Shown here: positions 1 through 12,733 of the stretch, piece after piece
Position numbering within the stretch: position 1 is the first letter of the stretch
How the letters are laid out: each line of letters opens with the position of its first letter
NCBI RefSeq assembly: GCF_022539315.1
Contig: NC_066316.1
Span: 103,410,179 to 103,474,178 of the forward strand
Origin: Serinus canaria
Lineage: Eukaryota; Chordata; Aves; Passeriformes; Fringillidae
DNA: 64,000 nucleotides
Reading direction: 5' to 3'
Position numbers and translations under genes: made by a program
The notes under the pieces: model-generated
Database searches by the model: none
What the model was told of the DNA's origin: nothing
Seen by the model: only the letters and a program-made list of their open reading frames with translations

Positions 1-3000
1 AAGTTTGAAACATACCCTTATCCATATCTGAGCAGAGTGAATCAAGCCAGCTGAACAAGTTTAGTATAGCAACACCATTCGATGTGGATCCTTAAGAAAA
101 TCTCCAGTAAAGTATCTCAGAGAGCTGCAGAAATAAATGTATGGGCTGCCATCTGGCCACAGTGTCCACACATGTGTATTTGAATGGAATGGGAGGCAAA
201 TTAATATTATTTTCCTGGGTTACTGCAGGAGCTTTGAACAGAATTTCAGTTCTCACATTGTGTGCTCCAGCTGCCATCACAGCTCCAATGCAACATCTGT
301 AACACTATCAGTCACAAGAAATCCTTGAAACTAGGAGCACTGTAAATAAAACCACCACTAGAAAGCATTCAAAACATCATAATCCTGCCTACTCTACACA
401 GATATTAGTGAGCCCCCTTGGGACAGCAGTCTGTGCAACTGTGGAGGAACTGCTGTCTGTGATACTGTTGGATATATGGGTGAAAACAGAGCAAGAATCC
501 AAGGAATAGGGCAAACAAGTGAGGAAAACCTTACAAGCTGGAAGGTGAGGGTGATGGCTTCCAAAGCCAGTCAGCAGATTGCTGGCAGTTAACAAAGTTA
601 TCACAAGTGGTTTTGATTTGGTTTCTAGTGAAAGACTTGATGAGAAGGTAGCTGTGAGACAGGAAGGCTGACTCTGCTAAGTCAGTGCACTACAGCTGGA
701 GCCTGTTCTAGGGGTAATGAGCTAAGAAATGGCAAAGACAGAAACCATGTCTGATTCTGGAGGAGAAACAGCTCATTCTCTTCTGTGGTATCATCTTCCT
801 GACTTCTCAGTTTTCTTTCTCTTTGCTCAGCATTAATGGGTGGTGTTGAATTATTTCCACTATGTCACAACTGTCACAGGTGTTGTTTTCCAGTTTGCTT
901 TGCATTTCTGTTATTACACCCAAAATTAACATGCATTAGAATGTTTGGTCCAATAAATCTCTTACAATCTTCTGTGTAAATTGGATATGAAAATCCTTGC
1001 TTTATTATACATGTTTAGACATTTCATAATTTAACATAGTTCCTTAAATATATTTTATCTGCTTCCTGATGAATCATGCTACAACATTTTAATTTCCTAA
1101 TAAAAGGTCTGTTCCATCAGATTAAGCAAATAACACTGAAAGCATTGAAAATTTGAGGGAATTAATTTGTCCTGCATAGAAAGTGGAGAGGTGAGCTAAC
1201 TGTCATTCTTAATTTCTGATTCTAATGTGAAATCTGAATTCTCATTTCACATCTCATTTCCACTGCTCCCCATCTGGGCCCTGTTCTCAGGAACAGAAGC
1301 TGCACTGGCAGAAAAATGGAGAAGACAGAAACTTCTTGATTTCAAAATTTTATAAACAGCTACAAAAATCACCCAACACAGATGAGCAAAAAATAAGCAT
1401 TGTTCCCCCTGTGACCACAATTTCTCTGCTCCAATATTGCCATAATAGGGCCTGGGCATCAGCAGCCACTAGTGATGCCAAAATCCCTCAGGAATAGACA
1501 ATTCCATCTGGCAGCTTTTTCTGCTGTCATTTGGGGTTATCTCCTTGGTCATCCCATGCTGGCCCTCCCTGCAGACAATGACTTATTGCCAAAATCCACA
1601 AACTGACAGTTTAAGTCTCTATTTCAGCCTACAGCTCAGTCACTTGAGACATCCTGTGGGGTTTAAGCCAGGATGAGTAACTTGTATGTCTCTGCATCCT
1701 GCCTCTGCTCTGGCACAGTGTCTATGAAAACATCCCTCCTCTCAGAAGATGTGGCCTGGGGGCACGTACAGCCTGAGGACAGCAGCTCTGGCATGCTGGC
1801 AGGATGACTGGAGCTCCTCCATGCTGAGTCACATTCCCCCCTCTCCAAACAGCAGGGCTTTGGTTTATTCCCAGCCAGGAGCACAGGGCAGGCAGGCACA
1901 TCTCTGAACACATCCACTCTGTATTTGGGTGCAAACACATCCAGTCATACTGCAGACAGGTAAACAGTACTGCATTTTAGCTTTCCCCAGGGATCCTGGA
2001 TTACCAGAGCTCCTCTTGTCAAGCATCTCCATTCCTCTCTCCCCTGCTCCTTGTTTCTCACTCACTGCTCCACTCTTCCAAGGCCTCGTGTGCAGGTTTG
2101 CTTTGGAGCAGCTGTACTTTGTTACTGGTTTTGTTGTGATAGCACCCAAAGCCCTGGCCACAGACAAGGTCTCTGTGGTCACAAACTGCTTCACTGGGCT
2201 TTCATTTCCAGGATTCATCTGGGTACAGGGGGGCTGAGTGATCTGCAGGGTTTTGGAAAGAAACCCAGCCATAAACCCCAGGGCAACACCAGCCTTTTCT
2301 GCATTTTACACAGGCTGCACAAAAGCTGTGTCAGATGAAACTATTTATAGTCCTGGGCACTGCTCACTTCTGGTTTGGACCTGCTCCTTCCCATTTTCCT
2401 CTGCCCTGACGTTTGGTGGTTTGAGCAGAGTTTCTGAGCCAGAGCTTTCTGATCTAACTCACCCCTTGTGTGGCCCTGTGTGAAGCCATGGACCTCTCCT
2501 TGTCAGCCTCATCTGCAAAAGGAGTGTTCCCTCTGCTCACCTCCATCCTCTGAGTGAAAAAATCAATTAACTTACATTTGTGAGACACTTTTATTGCTTC
2601 ACAGAGCACGGACCACAGAGCTAAATGTAGCTGGGATGATGAGGAGCATCTACAGAGCTTGTGCATGGGGTTTTTGGGGGAATTGTTACTTAGAAGTATT
2701 TGGGAAAGAGGAAAAGGTGATAAATGGAGCAAAAAGCAGCCTCTTCTTGGAAAGAGAACAGCAGACTGAGTGAAGGACAGCTTCCCCAGGGCAGCAGCGA
2801 AGCTGGAAGTGCTATTTTGGGGCCTTTTAGCCAGAAAGCTGCCTGACCCTCAGACTGTGGGCATAAACAGTGGGAGCTTCCACAGGTACAAGTTACTCCT
2901 GTGTTTGGACGCCTGAGGAGGAACTGAAGAGGCTCTGGGGCTGGCCCAGGAGATTCTGAGTGTACCTGGAATGGGGACAGGGTGCACTCCTCACCCATGG

Positions 3001-5690
3001 CAGAGCAGCAGACTCAGATTTCATGCAGGCTATAATTTTGCCTGCTGCTAGATCCTAATAACCAAACCAAGAAGGGAATTTTTACGCCATCCGGGGCATT
3101 CCTGATCCCCCTCCACATCCAGTGAAAACTTAATAGCGTGAGAAAATGCCTTCCTGGAGCGTGCTGTAAAGCACAGGCAGAGCAGGAGCAGATGGAGGGG
3201 CCTGTCCTCGCCCCATGGAGGGGCTCCCTCAGGATGCTCCCTGCCAGGGTAGGGAGCAGCAAGGAAGGGCAGGGTACAGGGTGCAGTGTTCCATCAATGA
3301 GGGTGAAGCCAGCAGGAATGGCAGAGGCTGTGGGATAACAACTCTTGCTGCTTGGAGGAATGTAAGTAAAAGGAGAGGGGGAGCTGCTTTTCCAAGTCTT
3401 TCCCCTGTACAGATGGAAACATTTAAGATTCCTGCAGGAGCCAGGAGCGGCAAAGTTACATCTGGAAGTTTCCTGATGCCTGAAGTCAGGCCATGGTGAA
3501 CAATGCTCACTGGGCTGAGCAGGCTCTGCTGCTTTTATTGCAATTGGACTCATTTCAAGCCCTGCTCTGTGATTAACTGCACTTTTAAAAATAAAGTTCA
3601 AAACACTTCCCAGGAAGTTTGGGGAAGGCAGAGTGCTTCCGTGGCACCAGGAGCTCAGTGCTCAATGCAGTTTCAATACAGCAGCCCCATATACAGCTTG
3701 CATTAGCCACAGCTTCATTTGACATGGGATCTTGTAACCCCATTCCATCATGGAGAGGGTGTCTGGGCTCCCAAGACCTGCTGGGTTGCAGCAGGTGTTA
3801 GCCAGGCTCTCCACCCATCTTGTTTTAGCCCCTAGCCTGGGGCCAGGCTAGGACTGTAGATGTCCTCTGCCCCACGAAAATTATGGAAAAGAAGAGCCTT
3901 GCTCCTTCCCTGGGTGTTTCTGCCCATCTGTCCCAGGACCTCACTCGAACTCACAATTAAAAAAAACAAAAAAAGATAATGCTTTGGGCACAGGGGGCGA
4001 GGAAAAGCACATTCATTAGAAAAGCACGTTCTTTGGATGCAAAAGACATTTCAGAGGACTGAAGCTAGGTCCTTATTGCCATATAATGATGGTGGAGAGG
4101 CCAGAGGCAAGACTGAAAAAAGGAGAACAGTGGGTACTTTTCGTTTCATACTTGGATGTAAGTAGGCTCAATCTCTTTGCTATAAAAACAAATGTATATT
4201 TGTGATAGGGAAGTGGCAGCTGCTCCAGTGTTACTAGAGGTGCACAACTCACACTGCCTGAGAGGAACTGGTGTGAACTGAATGGAGACCTGGAAGCCAG
4301 GGTCGTGGTAACCCATTAATACCTAACAAAAGGGTCTGTGAAGGGCTGTTGCACATATCCTACAGCCCCTCCTGAGCACCTGTATTAGATGGTGTTAACT
4401 AAAACACACACAACCACAAAAAGATTACCCTGGAGCCTGTCACTCACAGGCACGAGGGATGCTCAAGGCTGTTTAGCTCTCTGTTAGCACCCAAAGCTGC
4501 TCCAGGAACCAGTGAATACCTGCAAGCTCTTTGCAAGTGCTGTCTTCACTGCCGAGACAGAGACTGCTTTTTGTACAAAGGTCAGCACAGTAAACAACAA
4601 AAGATGCGCTGAACTGCTGGAAAATTTTGCAGGCAGGCAGCAAGAAGGGGAGCAGGGAGCTGCAGGCACCATGGGCTTGCCTTGGCAGTCTCTGCCAGCA
4701 ACAGAGCTCTGCTCACTTGGGCTTCCAGGTCGGGTCGTGCCCACCCAACACAAAAGCCATGGAGCCCTGCAACCGCGAGGCTTCCTGCACAGCAAGCACT
4801 GGGGTGGACAGAGGCTGCAGAGCTACGTGAGCTACACAGGAGATGGGTCACCCTGTGGGCTTGTGGTGGGCTCTCGGTCTGCCTGGGCTCCTGGCATTTG
4901 CCTCCCCTTGCCAGGTGTGTCTGAAAAGCAGCACCACGGCTGGCAGCCACCAGGGCGGGTGCGCTGTTGGTTTATACTACAGCCCGTCTGAGCGCTCCTC
5001 CTTTTCTCCTCCGCCCCCTTCGTTTCCTCCATGGAGCTGTCTTTGCATCTTGTCTCATGTTAGGACCTGATCTGAAAAATTATTTAACTGCTTGCTTAAT
5101 TGTAATACACTGCGAGTCATTGTGTTGCAATCACGGCTGGCTGCATGGAAAGCTCACCCTTGTGCCGGGGCTGGCAGAAGGAGCTGCTCTGCAATGATGG
5201 GCTGGGGGCTGAGCCTGCCCTGCAGGGGCCGGGCCAGGGGGGTCTCTCTCTTCCAGGCTGCTGCCTCCAATGCTTTTTGGCTGCATCAACACCCACTGAG
5301 GGGTTCGGCTGGGGGAGCTCTGGAGCACTGTTTGCCATGCTGCTGCAGTATTTCAGGGTTCCTTTGCAGCTTTTGTAATCCCGGCTTGGCTTGCCCTGGG
5401 GCTCTGCTCCATTGTTACCCGGAGCCCCGGGCTGGGCTGGGGCCGGGGTCCCGGCAGGTACCCGCATGCCAGTGCAGCTGAGTGGGGAGCGCACGGCAGC
5501 CTGTGAGGTCACTGCCTGAAACAATACTCTCCTCCCTGCAGAGCAGGGGTTTTCACCTCTTTAGCCATCATGCACAGATGCCTTCTGAGGTGAGGTCTGG
5601 AGTGTGTGGGCCCTTAGACAGGCAGCACTCCTTCAGAAATGCTCTTCTCCTGCAAAGTGCTCAGATGCAGGGATTCATAGGGGGACTTTT
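1..5690. other. No gene seen
   Basis: Mixed-composition noncoding DNA. The longest open frame (195 codons, minus, 3601-3014) has no recognisable family or exon structure. The segment 4640-5470 is GC-richer, with scattered CpG but no promoter-like island. Confidence 0.6.
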
Positions 5691-5835
5691 AGAACCACAG
5701 AATCACAGAACAGTTTGCTTTGGGAGGAACCTTAAAGATCATTCAGTTCCAGGTTCCCTACCGTGGGCAGGGACACCTTCCACTACAGCAACTTGCTGAA
5801 AGCTCCGTTCAACCTGACTTGGAACATTTCCGGTT
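5691..5835 (-). mobile_element. CR1 LINE, 3'-terminal fragment
   Basis: On the plus strand it begins agaaccacagaatcacagaa, then ttgggaggaaccttaaagat and the gggcagggacaccttccact motif: the reverse complement of a CR1 3' end. It is 5'-truncated as usual for CR1 copies, so the far edge is approximate. Confidence 0.85.
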
Positions 5836-7683
5836 AAAAGATTTACCCAGTTCAGCAGCACCAAAAGGTCTGTCTTCCATTACCCTGAAAATCCCTAGGT
5901 TGGGGTTTTTGTGTTTGTCCAGCCTCAGGGTTGCACTGCTGAGGGAGCCCACTGATAGGCACCTGCTGTGTGTAACTACAGCACCATGCACTGCTGCGGG
6001 TGCTACCACAGTGCTGGTAATCATGACAAACAGTACACCAGGGGCTGCTCTGAACCCAGGGTGCTCAGCTGTTAGCCTAGCTCTCTGGTTTATCTCTTGT
6101 GTACTCTTTCCTTTACCCACAGCCCTGAAGGCATGAGTCTCAGTGGATTGAGGCTATATTGTATGCTGTTTTACATATATATCAAATAATAAATTAACAA
6201 GAAAGCGATTTTCCTGAGACAGATCAAGCTTCTTACCAGAGGCATGTATCAGAAATCACTGTACACATGTAAAATTGCAGGTGGAGCAAGCCCGCACATG
6301 GAAATGCCTCTCTTCACAAGCAAGAAATTACCATGCTGTTTTGTTTTTCTGTTTCGCTTTCCTCCTAGGAATTTCTTTCTGCTTCCATGCCTTATCTTCT
6401 GACCGAATTTCATCGTGCACCGAGTGGAGGAATGTGCGTGGGAAACACTTGGCTGGCAGGGCCGTGTCTCCGCCGCGCACCCTCGCTCCCGCCCAGGCGA
6501 GAAGCCCTTCCCACCCTCACCCAAGTCATTGTCACACATTTCACCCGTGACTCACTAATGTGCCTGATGCTCATGCTACGGCTTGTAAGGGATTAGTGCT
6601 TGTTCACACCGCTTTTTTTTTGTTGTTCTTCCTTTCCCCTGCTCGTTCTGATTCAGCTGATTTAGGTGGCCGATGGCCTCCTCGCTGTTAGTCACGGAGC
6701 AGCTCTGGGCTCACCAGCCTCCCAGGGGTGGGGACAGGACAGTGGATGGAGGCCAGTGTTTGGTAATCAGGGATGGGCAGGTGATTTCTTGGCACCTCAA
6801 AAGAAAGCTTAAGCCTCGCTGGTACCATCTGCCTAAGCATTTCACACAGGAGGTGCTAAAAAGGGATCCTGGGATAAGTGTGAGCTGGAAGTGAGCACCA
6901 ACAAACCAGAGAAACAGGCTCTGCTGCCTGGGTTGGCAGGTGAGCAGCTCCTGAGCAGATGTTCCTTCAGCTCTTTGAGAAATAAAGTTCTGCTGCTTAG
7001 GCTGACTGGAGAGAGCTGCTACCTCTCCAGTTATATTGTGGCCTTCAGGTGTATGGGGCTGGCATGACTGTGGGTATCCATGGCATGGAAGTACACCATT
7101 CCAGGTCTGTTCTGTGAGCTGACTGCTGCAGCAGAGAGAAGACAAGCAGCAAAACTTGTTTGATCTCTCACTGGGGCAGAAATGTTATTGTACAGGCAGA
7201 AATGGTTATTGAATGGCTGCGTAGGGCAAGGTGGCATCCCCTTCTCCAGCAGGGGCCTAATGGCCCAGAGGAGAGTCCTGGAATGGATGGAGCAAACCAG
7301 CAGCATTGCCCATTGCAATGATTTGTACCTCTGGGACTCACTTTGCCATTGGGGAGCTTCTCTGTATTTAACCAAGTTCAGGGCACCTGGGAACCCTGAG
7401 TCAGCAGCAGAGACTACATGCATGCACACAAGGCCATGCTGGAAGGGCTCCATGTTGGCCACTCATGACCCTAAAAATCCTCCTGGACATCTGCTAAAGT
7501 TTTTCTTGTTTTCAGGAATGTCTGCTGCCTTCTTACCGACAGCAGTGAGAGCCCTTCCACCACAGCACACAGAAACAAGATACCCTGACCACATGCTTGC
7601 TTTTCTCCTTTCTTCATGTTTACCTGGGATTGCAGCCAGATGGGCACTGGAAACTGGTTTCTGGGAGCAGAATTTTGTACAGT
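5836..7683. other. No gene seen; small CpG-containing patch
   Basis: Unique noncoding DNA. About 6435-6505 holds a short cluster of CpGs (tctccgccgcgcaccctcgc) that stands out from its CpG-poor surroundings. Open frames up to 167 codons nearby look non-coding. Confidence 0.55.
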
Positions 7684-7880
7684 GACAATCTAATCTGACC
7701 TCCTGTGTAACCCAGGTCAGTGAGTTTAACATGGTAATTTCTGCACAGGAAGGAATTAGTCTTCCTGGCTGCACCATGAACCCTGCTCAGCCCAACAATT
7801 TGTGGTTGAATTAGGTATACCCACTCTTGGGTCTGAGAAAACAATGAGTTTTCAAGTTTTTGTCTCCCTTGGTGGAAAAA
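7684..7880 (-). mobile_element. Ancient CR1/L3-type LINE relic
   Basis: The plus strand shows taatctgacctcctgtgtaa followed by cccaggtcagtga, then later cccaacaatttgtggttga and ctcttgggtctgagaaaaca, the order found in old amniote CR1 3' regions. It is diverged and contains insertions; the assignment is from memory of the consensus. Confidence 0.5.
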
Positions 7881-10800
7881 GATGTGGTTTATTCCATTAG
7901 ATCTTCTTTCCCAGACCCATTCAAAAGATGTTTGACAGCTGAATGAGATTAGAGGAATGGGAGCCGCCCCCCTCCAAGGCAGAGGTCTAACTTGGATGTG
8001 TACAAACACATTATGCCACTAATACTTTAACTTTGAAAATTCTGGAGTAAAAAGGTTGATGATTACTATTGTGGTGATCTCCTGCAGATGACTGTGACTT
8101 ATTTGTGCACATAGTTGTGATTCAGAGTCTGTAGGACCTAAGTGCAAATAATACGGAAGGAGGTTTATGACTTCCTCCTCCACTTCACCCCTCTGACCCT
8201 GCTTCTCTCCTGCCTCCACTTCTGATATTATTTTGGTTATATGAAGACTTATGAGGGAATGATGGCCATGTTTCTTGGGGTATCCACTTGTGAAAACTGA
8301 GTCATGTTCTCTCACAGAAGAGTTTTTATCAGAGTGTCTCATCTCTTGCATAATACAAGAAAGAATGACAAATAGGTTGGAGAAAGAAAGCTAAATGTTG
8401 AAAGCCTCAGAGATCTTAATCTGATCCCACTACTCATTAAATGACCAAGGGAGATCACTCTTAGTCAGTCTTTCCAGCAGAAAGCTGCTCCAGAAACTGC
8501 TCCTTGCCTGTCTCTCAAGATAAATGAGTTCATATGGAAATACATCACTTGGAGTATGCAGCCACATGTGCATTTTTTGTATATTTCTACACACATACTT
8601 ACTTGAATAATATATACAAACAGATCCCTGTATATACCTGAGCTACTTCAGTTTGAACTAAGAGCTGTCAGTGCTCATGACTTCCAGAAGAGGTGATACA
8701 CACATACATACATATATATATGTATATATATATCAAATCAGATTTCCCTGATTTCCCTGCCAAAGACAGGAATCCCTGTGCCTTTTAGCAGCATGGAACA
8801 GGCATTTCCATCATGTTTGGGCTGACCAGACCAGGGAGAGGTGCAGACATAAAACAAAGCTATCCTAGTTGGAAAGGAGGAAAAATATCTAATTAACTAA
8901 ATATATACCCAGGGCCCAATGCTGCCCTTAGTACAGCTGTGCTCCCTTTTTGTGCCACAGGCAGAATTTAATCCATAGAGTGAGCTGATTTATTTTCTTC
9001 TGATTTTTTGTAGCAGCAGATTCAGTCACTTACCTGCATAAAACTACTTCTTTCCCATAAAACTCTGTCTTCATTTTACCTAGTGGATTAGCACTACTCA
9101 GTCTGTGGCCTTTTGCATCTGTGCAGCCATCTGAGAAAACAAGGCTTTTGCCAGATAGCTTAAATTAATAAAGCTGAATTTTTCCCTCCACCAAGGCCAG
9201 CAAACTGAAGAAGGCAGAAGCCCTGCAGAGTGGTTGTCAGACATACAGGTCAAAGGGAGAGAAAGACAGAGGAGAAAGAGCCTGTACAAAAGTTGGGTGA
9301 GGAATGAATGGCAAATGTGTTTGTTTTCATTATCTTGTTCCTTCTTCTAATGCTTCATCCCATTTCCTTTTCAGTGGGTGAATGGGTAAGTGGGTCTCAG
9401 GTCGTCTGTGTTTAGTGGAGTACAAGGAAATCCTGTTGCAGTGCACATCACTTATGGCACAGTTTGGTGGTGTAGGTTTTCGACACTCAGGGAAGGACGA
9501 TCTTTTCATTGGCAGATGAAACATCCTACATAAAACTAGGCTGTGCTTTCTCCCTGCAGTCACTGCTTGTGGCTCACTGAATAAGAAGCTCTCTTTAAGA
9601 AGATAAGCTCAGCCTGGAGACTAGAGATCAGCTGGAATGGGTGGAAATCAAAACAAGGCTGTCGGGTTTTCGTTTTCTCTTGGCACCTGATGAATTTTCC
9701 CAATGTAGAATAATTTGGAGCCAAGATTTTTTCCCAGAGCTCCAAGATTGTAACTTTGCCTGTTCATACACTTTCTTTTTCTAACAGGGTTTTATTTTTC
9801 AAACCAATTTTTCATCAGACCAATAACTGAGTAGCTTGTGGAGACCTGCTCACATGTGAACCTGGAGAGTGGAGGGGAAAACCCAAACCAGTATTGCTGC
9901 ATCGCTAATGGTGCAGAGCTCAGATAACAATTATGGCTGCTGGATATTTAGGCTCTGCATTTAACCCACCTTTCCTGGCTATCTTTACAGCTCACCTTTA
10001 AACAACAAGCCCTTTCTCTTTCCCAAAGCTTTGTCTTAATTGGATTTTTGTTATGCTTTTGTTCCTTCTCATCTGTGGCTTAAGGAACTGTAAAAAATAG
10101 CTTGGAGGGACCAAAAAGAACCAGCACTTTAATTTCAGGCAGGAATTACACAGCTTCCCTAAAAAGCCATTTTGCCTCTTGCTTACAGGATGGAAAGGGA
10201 AGGCATTTTGTTGGAGATGATCCTGAGATGCAACCTTAAATCAGCAATTGCATTTAAATCAGCATTTAAGGTAAAGGGAAGGGCTTTGGGAAGGTGATGA
10301 CTTTTGTACTCTCTTTGCCCTGTACCTTTTCCTGTGGTCTCACTGGTCCCACAGAGTAGCAGAGCTGGGACTGCACAGAGGTTGCTTGACTCCTGTTCCA
10401 GTTCCCACTGGCTGAACCATCCCTGTGCACAAGAACTGCACTGCTGTGGGTTAAACTGAGGACTTCACACCAGGCTGTGTGTGCTTTACCTCATGAACAG
10501 CCCTGTGACCTGGGGCAGAGGGCACAGCCCTGCCCAGGAGGGAGAGGGAGCACACCAGTTTCTGAAACCCCCTCACCCACAGCATCACTGAAAGCATCCC
10601 CACTGTAAATAAAAACATCCTCTTCTGCCCCTGCCCAGCTGAAGGGTGGTGAGCTGCAGCAGAAAGTGAGAGCAAACAGGGTGGGATCCCACCAAGAGCT
10701 CTTTGGAAGCCAAACAAGCAGTGCAGATGTGCTCACTGCTTTTTCAGTAGATCCCTGCAATAACATTTCAGTCAGGAAATATATTTCAAATAATATGGTG

Positions 10801-11088
10801 GGCAAGTGGATGTTGGCAATGAGGGAACAAGAGGATATTTTGTACCTCGCTGCATAGCAAGATTTCTCAGTACAGAGCTATAAAATGCTCCTGCTGTGCT
10901 CTGGAGTTCTCAGTCTCCATGGCACTATATCCTACAGAGGTCCTTCAATAAAATTAGGGATTCAACCTTCTTCAAGAGAACTACTGACATACACTGTGCA
11001 TATTTCTGCCCCTCCAAGATTTTCATGGTTCTGTGTCCCATAGACTCACAAATGTATACAAACATTCATCCTCATAGCACAAATGCCT
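7881..11088. other. No gene seen
   Basis: AT-leaning noncoding DNA with one microsatellite (8697-8733). On the minus strand it would lie downstream of the candidate exon ending at 11089. Minus-strand AATAAA hexamers occur near 9790 and 8990. Confidence 0.55.
8697..8733. repeat. CA/TA-rich microsatellite
   Basis: An imperfect run of acacatacatacatatatat followed by a TA tract. Confidence 0.9.
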
Positions 11089-11281
11089 CTAAAAGTTCAA
11101 GAGCAATGCTTGTTCTGCCACCATATAGTTTTGCCAGTTTTCAAAATGCACTGGACACCAATTGCTAGCTTTTTTGAAGAAGCTTTCACTCACAGACCTT
11201 GATTTGGTGATAAAGGGATGGTGAGATTTTTGAGAAGCCACACTGGTTAACGTGATGGCAGCTGAATTTAGGCCTGAACTC
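11089..11281 (-). CDS. Candidate terminal exon of an unrecognised gene
   Basis: Function unknown; I do not recognise the protein. The minus-strand frame from 11281 to the TAG at 11091-11089 gives 63 residues (begins SSGLNSAAITLTSV; includes FFKKASNWCPVHFENWQNYM) with balanced, protein-like composition. The acceptor ctgcatcctccaaatcag/G supplies one base, exactly the phase left by the donor of the candidate exon at 12146-11843, across a 561-bp intron that starts gtaaaa. No close poly(A) signal is seen; the nearest minus-strand AATAAA is about 1.3 kb further on. It could also be a decayed exon or chance. Confidence 0.35.
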
Positions 11282-11842
11282 CTGATTTGGAGGATGCAGC
11301 TCTGAATAAATAACAGCATTCTGTAGGCATCTTGAAGTCACTGAGTGCTAGATAGCTTTCTTCTTCCCTCCAGAAGATTGCAGCACCAGGTTGTGTCAGA
11401 GCTGCAGCTGCTGCCAGGGATCTGGAGACCTGCTAATTTCTATTCTACTTTTCTGAACTTTGTTGCCTTGTAAAAGAAGTAATCAACTGTCTTTCATAAG
11501 GACAGGGCTTTGCATTGTTGCAATGTTTTTCACTTCCAAATCACTTTACAAACATTCAGTAGTGCATCTCACAACACACTTCTGGTGGGTTGTGGATATG
11601 TTTTATCTTAATTTTATAGTTGTATTTAATCAAGTAAAGAGGAAACTAGTTTCTTGTCAAATCTTCATCTTGTGGCCCTCAGGCTAGACCCACAGGCACA
11701 GTCCTGTCCTCTGTCTGGCCTGGGGTTGGTCTGTAATCATCCTGGGATGGCATTGCTACAGGAAAACAGCCCAGAGAATGATCTGAGGGCAAGGTGCCAA
11801 TGCCAACACCAGGCCCAGGGTGACTGAATGTCATTGTTTTAC

Positions 11843-12146
11843 CTCCAAGTGTAAATGTTTAAGCTCTTGAGCATTTGCAATCTACTCTTCTCAGCCTGTT
11901 CTAGACATTGAATGGCATTTTGCAGCCACAGCTCATCCTCTCTGACCAAAGGGCTTATTTTATAGTAATCTATTCCCTCCAGTTTATAGCCACATAGACC
12001 AACAGAAAATGACCCAGCAATAAAATGTGGTTGTATAAATCTCTCCCAAAGCATATTTTCATCATCCATTAACTCTATGTAGTCAACAGTGAAGGACAGG
12101 TAGTAGACATCAGGAAAGCAGCAGCAAGGGTGGTTGAACACTGATC
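11843..12146 (-). CDS. Candidate internal exon of an unrecognised gene
   Basis: Function unknown. A 304-nt minus-strand block is fully open between a strong acceptor (ttttggtctcctccag/GATCAG) and a donor (ACTTGGAG/gtaaaa). The intronic frame stops in the first codon after the donor, which is typical of a real exon edge. It gives about 101 residues that look protein-like: FPDVYYLSFTVDYIELMDDE, then GYKLEGIDYYKISP and an amphipathic stretch (LWLQNAIQCLEQAEKSRLQM) that could form a helix. It starts at the second codon position and ends in a phase that matches the candidate exon at 11281. I cannot assign a family. It is the most protein-like non-SDC1 reading frame in the window. Confidence 0.4.
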
Positions 12147-12395
12147 CTGGAGGAGACCAAAACATCCCATGAGCTGCCAGGCTGCTGCTGGGAGCCTGGT
12201 GCTCCTCTCCCTTCAGCCCAGACACATTTTACACTCCCCAGAGGACCTAAATAGTTTTTAGTGACTACACTGTGTGTTCTTATTTTCCTGTCCTACATCA
12301 GTATATTCACACATCCATATGATCAGCTTTTCAAATTTTAGTTATTTTCATTTTAGTGAATAAAATATATACAAATATCTATAAAATATATACAG

Positions 12396-12574
12396 GCTGC
12401 CAAGAGAAGCCATGGATGCCCCATCCCTGGAAGTGTTCAAGGCCAGGTTGAATGGGTCTTCGAGCAACCTGTTCTAGTGGAAGTTGTTCCTGCCGGTGGC
12501 AGGGATGTTGGAACTGGATGATCTTTAAAGCCCCTTTCAACCCAAACCATTCTAGAATTCTATGATTCAGTGAC
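12396..12574 (+). mobile_element. CR1 LINE, 3'-terminal fragment
   Basis: Contains catccctggaagtgttcaag, the ggtggcagggatgttggaac segment, and ends attctatgattc, the CR1 3' terminus, in forward orientation. It lies in the putative intron between the candidate exons at 12733 and 12146. Confidence 0.9.
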
Positions 12575-12634
12575 AACCATCAGACCACTGTCTGAAGCTT
12601 CCAAATAACCATATTTTTGATCAAGTACACTCAC

Positions 12635-12733
12635 TTTTTGCCTGATGATGCACTGAGATTTGAGTTGTGGTTAGAAAGCCAAAAAAGTCACCAAGGATAC
12701 AGCTTTGAGTCCCATCTCTGTTGTTCAGACCTC
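12635..12733 (-). CDS. Weak candidate upstream exon of the same unit
   Basis: A 99-nt open block on the minus strand between an acceptor (gtatcctgaccag/GAGG) and a strong donor (GGCAAAAA/gtgagt). Its one-base overhang fits the exon at 12146. It would encode about 32 residues (GGLNNRDGTQSCILGD...). The intron between them would hold a plus-strand CR1 tail at 12396-12574. Short open blocks with splice-like ends arise often by chance, so this is tentative. Confidence 0.15.

Noticed and set aside
3014..3601. 195-codon minus-strand open frame, among the longest in the window
   Set aside because: Composition is Ser/Pro/Cys-rich without family resemblance, no exon edges or promoter are visible, and other frames in the same GC-richer DNA are also long.
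4512..4991. 159-codon plus-strand open frame with overlapping frames on both strands
   Set aside because: Stop-poor because of local GC content; several frames are open at once and none looks like a protein family.
7182..7685. 167-codon plus-strand open frame
   Set aside because: No family resemblance; its 3' end abuts an ancient CR1 relic.
8391..8520. MIR-like SINE text (atgaccaagggagatcactc)
   Set aside because: Resemblance is too short and weak to call without alignment.
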